This document shows, piece by piece, positions 63,001-64,000 of a DNA stretch of 64,000 nt. Each line of letters opens with the position of its first letter. The stretch's first letter is position 1. Below the pieces are notes generated by a model. The model saw only the letters and a program-made list of their open reading frames with translations, did not search any database and was not told the DNA's origin. Position numbers and translations under genes: made by a program. Location: assembly GCA_027886175.1 (NCBI GenBank), contig JAJNNQ010000137.1:30986001-31050000 (forward strand), given 5' to 3'. This stretch comes from Phylloscopus collybita (lineage: Eukaryota > Chordata > Aves > Passeriformes > Phylloscopidae).

Positions 63001-63849
63001 AAGCAGGTACATTCATCACTGACAATAGAATAAATGGACCCAAGCACAAAACATTTATTTTAATGACCTAAGGCAGCATAAGGATAATGACATACGATAA
63101 AGAACACTGTGAAAAGTTTTTGTATTTTTTTCTGTAGCTTGTAGCACAAGGGCAAATAGGAGCTGGAGTATAGTAGCACTTAACTTGACATGTTTTTGAC
63201 TGTGATGGAGGACTAGGGTAGGAGAATGGTTATCCTCTTAACAGGTTAATCGCAAATCCATCTATTTTAGGTGGCCAGTCTGGTTTTATTGTATCAGTTT
63301 TGGCAGTGTGAAATGTTGTTTTGACTTTTGCTTTTTAGTACCCTCCATTATACGACAAAGATAGTATAAAAAAAATCCAAAATATTGAATTGAAAAGTCA
63401 TTCTAAATTGTGAAACATTTAACACAAAAACTGTTAAGACAGTCATTGTGGTGTGTTTTTTTAAAATCTTCTTCTAAATTCAAAGTTTAGCAAAACCAGC
63501 ACAGAACATATTTTCATGCAGTTCTTTTTCCACTGTGAAGTTTTCTCCTGAAAATTTTCCAAATGTCTCTAGATAAGGATCAGCCTATGCAAGAGACTGA
63601 TTTTCCAGAACTACATTTTCTTTAAAAACACTGACTCTTAAAATACTATGCTTAAATGCCCCAGTTAATTAAATAGGAAAGGCATGGTTCAGATAAGGGA
63701 TTGTACTCTGCATTCTTTCTGCTGTTTTGCTCTCTGTTCACAGGGTACTGAAACACTTATGTAGACTGTGCAAAAACAAACTCAAAGAGAGGAAAGCATT
63801 AGAAAAGCCTCCAGACAAATAATTGAACAACTGGAGAGCCTGAAAGCAA
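57042..63849. other. Unique noncoding DNA
   Basis: Nearly 7 kb without a gene or confident repeat. Open frames of 118-121 codons (57719-58075 plus; 59167-59523 minus; 60337-60702 plus) lack recognisable domains. Simple sequence lies at 62503-62585 and 62881-62903. A short CAGGAAGAATTTCCTGGACA phrase at about 61827 hints at a CR1 scrap but is too short to call. Confidence 0.5.
62503..62585. repeat. A-rich (CAAA)n simple repeat
   Basis: An A12 run leads into mixed CAAA, CAAAA and CCAACCC units and ends with CCCAAAAAG. The plus strand is almost only A and C. No transposon body is recognised beside it. Confidence 0.9.
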
Positions 63850-64000
63850 GTACTTTCATAGTATCCCACAACATCTTTCTCTTCAAATTGGAGAGTGAGG
63901 CATTTGACAGGTGAACCATTATCTGGATTGGGAATTGGTTGGATGGTCACATCCAAAGGGTATCAGTGACACATGGTGTCCCTTCAGGGGTCCAGGTACT
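63850..64000 (+). mobile_element. CR1 LINE RT fragment, continues past window end
   Basis: Phrases CTTTCATAGTATCCCACAAC, TCTTCAAATTGGAGAG, GGGAATTGGTTGGATGGTCA and GTGTCCCTTCAGGGGTCC follow each other as in CR1 ORF2. The last two translate to NWLDGH and GVPSGV-like residues, corresponding to the NWL..R and GVPQGS/VL stretch of the CR1 reverse transcriptase. It is diverged and cut off by the window edge, so its length is unknown. Confidence 0.8.

Noticed and set aside
1..64000. Bacterial or viral operons, CRISPR arrays, tRNA or rRNA genes
   Set aside because: No long adjacent open frames, spaced repeats, or tRNA A/B boxes in the correct arrangement were seen; the repeat content is that of a bird genome.

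Overview
This window looks like avian nuclear DNA, probably from a songbird, and I find no protein-coding gene that I can support. The evidence is the repeat content. CR1 LINE fragments are spread through it, two of them with readable pieces of the CR1 reverse transcriptase and one with the typical CR1 3' end of short ATGATTCTATG-like repeats. There are also six endogenous-retrovirus LTRs and one eroded LTR remnant. The LTR sequence types resemble families I associate with birds, and two of them with passerines; this is recognition from memory and was not checked against a repeat library. The background is AT-rich and CpG-poor, open reading frames are short, and the longest one (184 codons, 54214-54768) lies inside an LTR. 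The window is therefore best read as intergenic or deep intronic DNA, with genes outside it or only tiny exons inside it.

Layout. 1-3.9 kb is unique AT-rich DNA, ending in a long TTTTTC hexamer array (3911-4029). A solo LTR on the minus strand (4891-5708) follows. 5.7-12.3 kb is unique DNA with a TA microsatellite, one CR1 fragment (about 8.8-9.0 kb) and a possible conserved element (10.54-10.88 kb). At 12.31-12.65 kb there is an isolated CpG-rich patch with a TATA-like element, a splice-donor-like site and an acceptor-like site; it is the best candidate for an unannotated promoter or first exon. 14.2-17 kb holds an LTR and two CR1 scraps. 17-23.4 kb is unique. A compact LTR (23463-23766) and an eroded LTR (about 24.2-24.6 kb) come next. 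24.6-31.2 kb is unique, with a 20-base C run. A complete solo LTR (31176-31937) has perfect target-site duplications. 32-42 kb is unique apart from a CR1 reverse-transcriptase remnant (37.4-37.9 kb). The rest holds an LTR (41969-42563), CR1 fragments (45.5-46.0, 56.4-57.0 and 63.85 kb to the window end), a possible retroposed mRNA 3' end (53.3 kb), and an LTR (53947-54989).

Nothing here works together as a gene system. The LTRs are all solitary: none has a partner LTR or recognisable gag, pol or env, which is the usual result of recombination between the two LTRs of a provirus. All CR1 copies are truncated and broken. Several unique stretches look like vertebrate conserved noncoding elements (dense homeodomain-type AT motifs, rare CpGs, palindromes), but conservation cannot be judged from one sequence. 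I found no tRNA, rRNA, CRISPR array or microbial feature.
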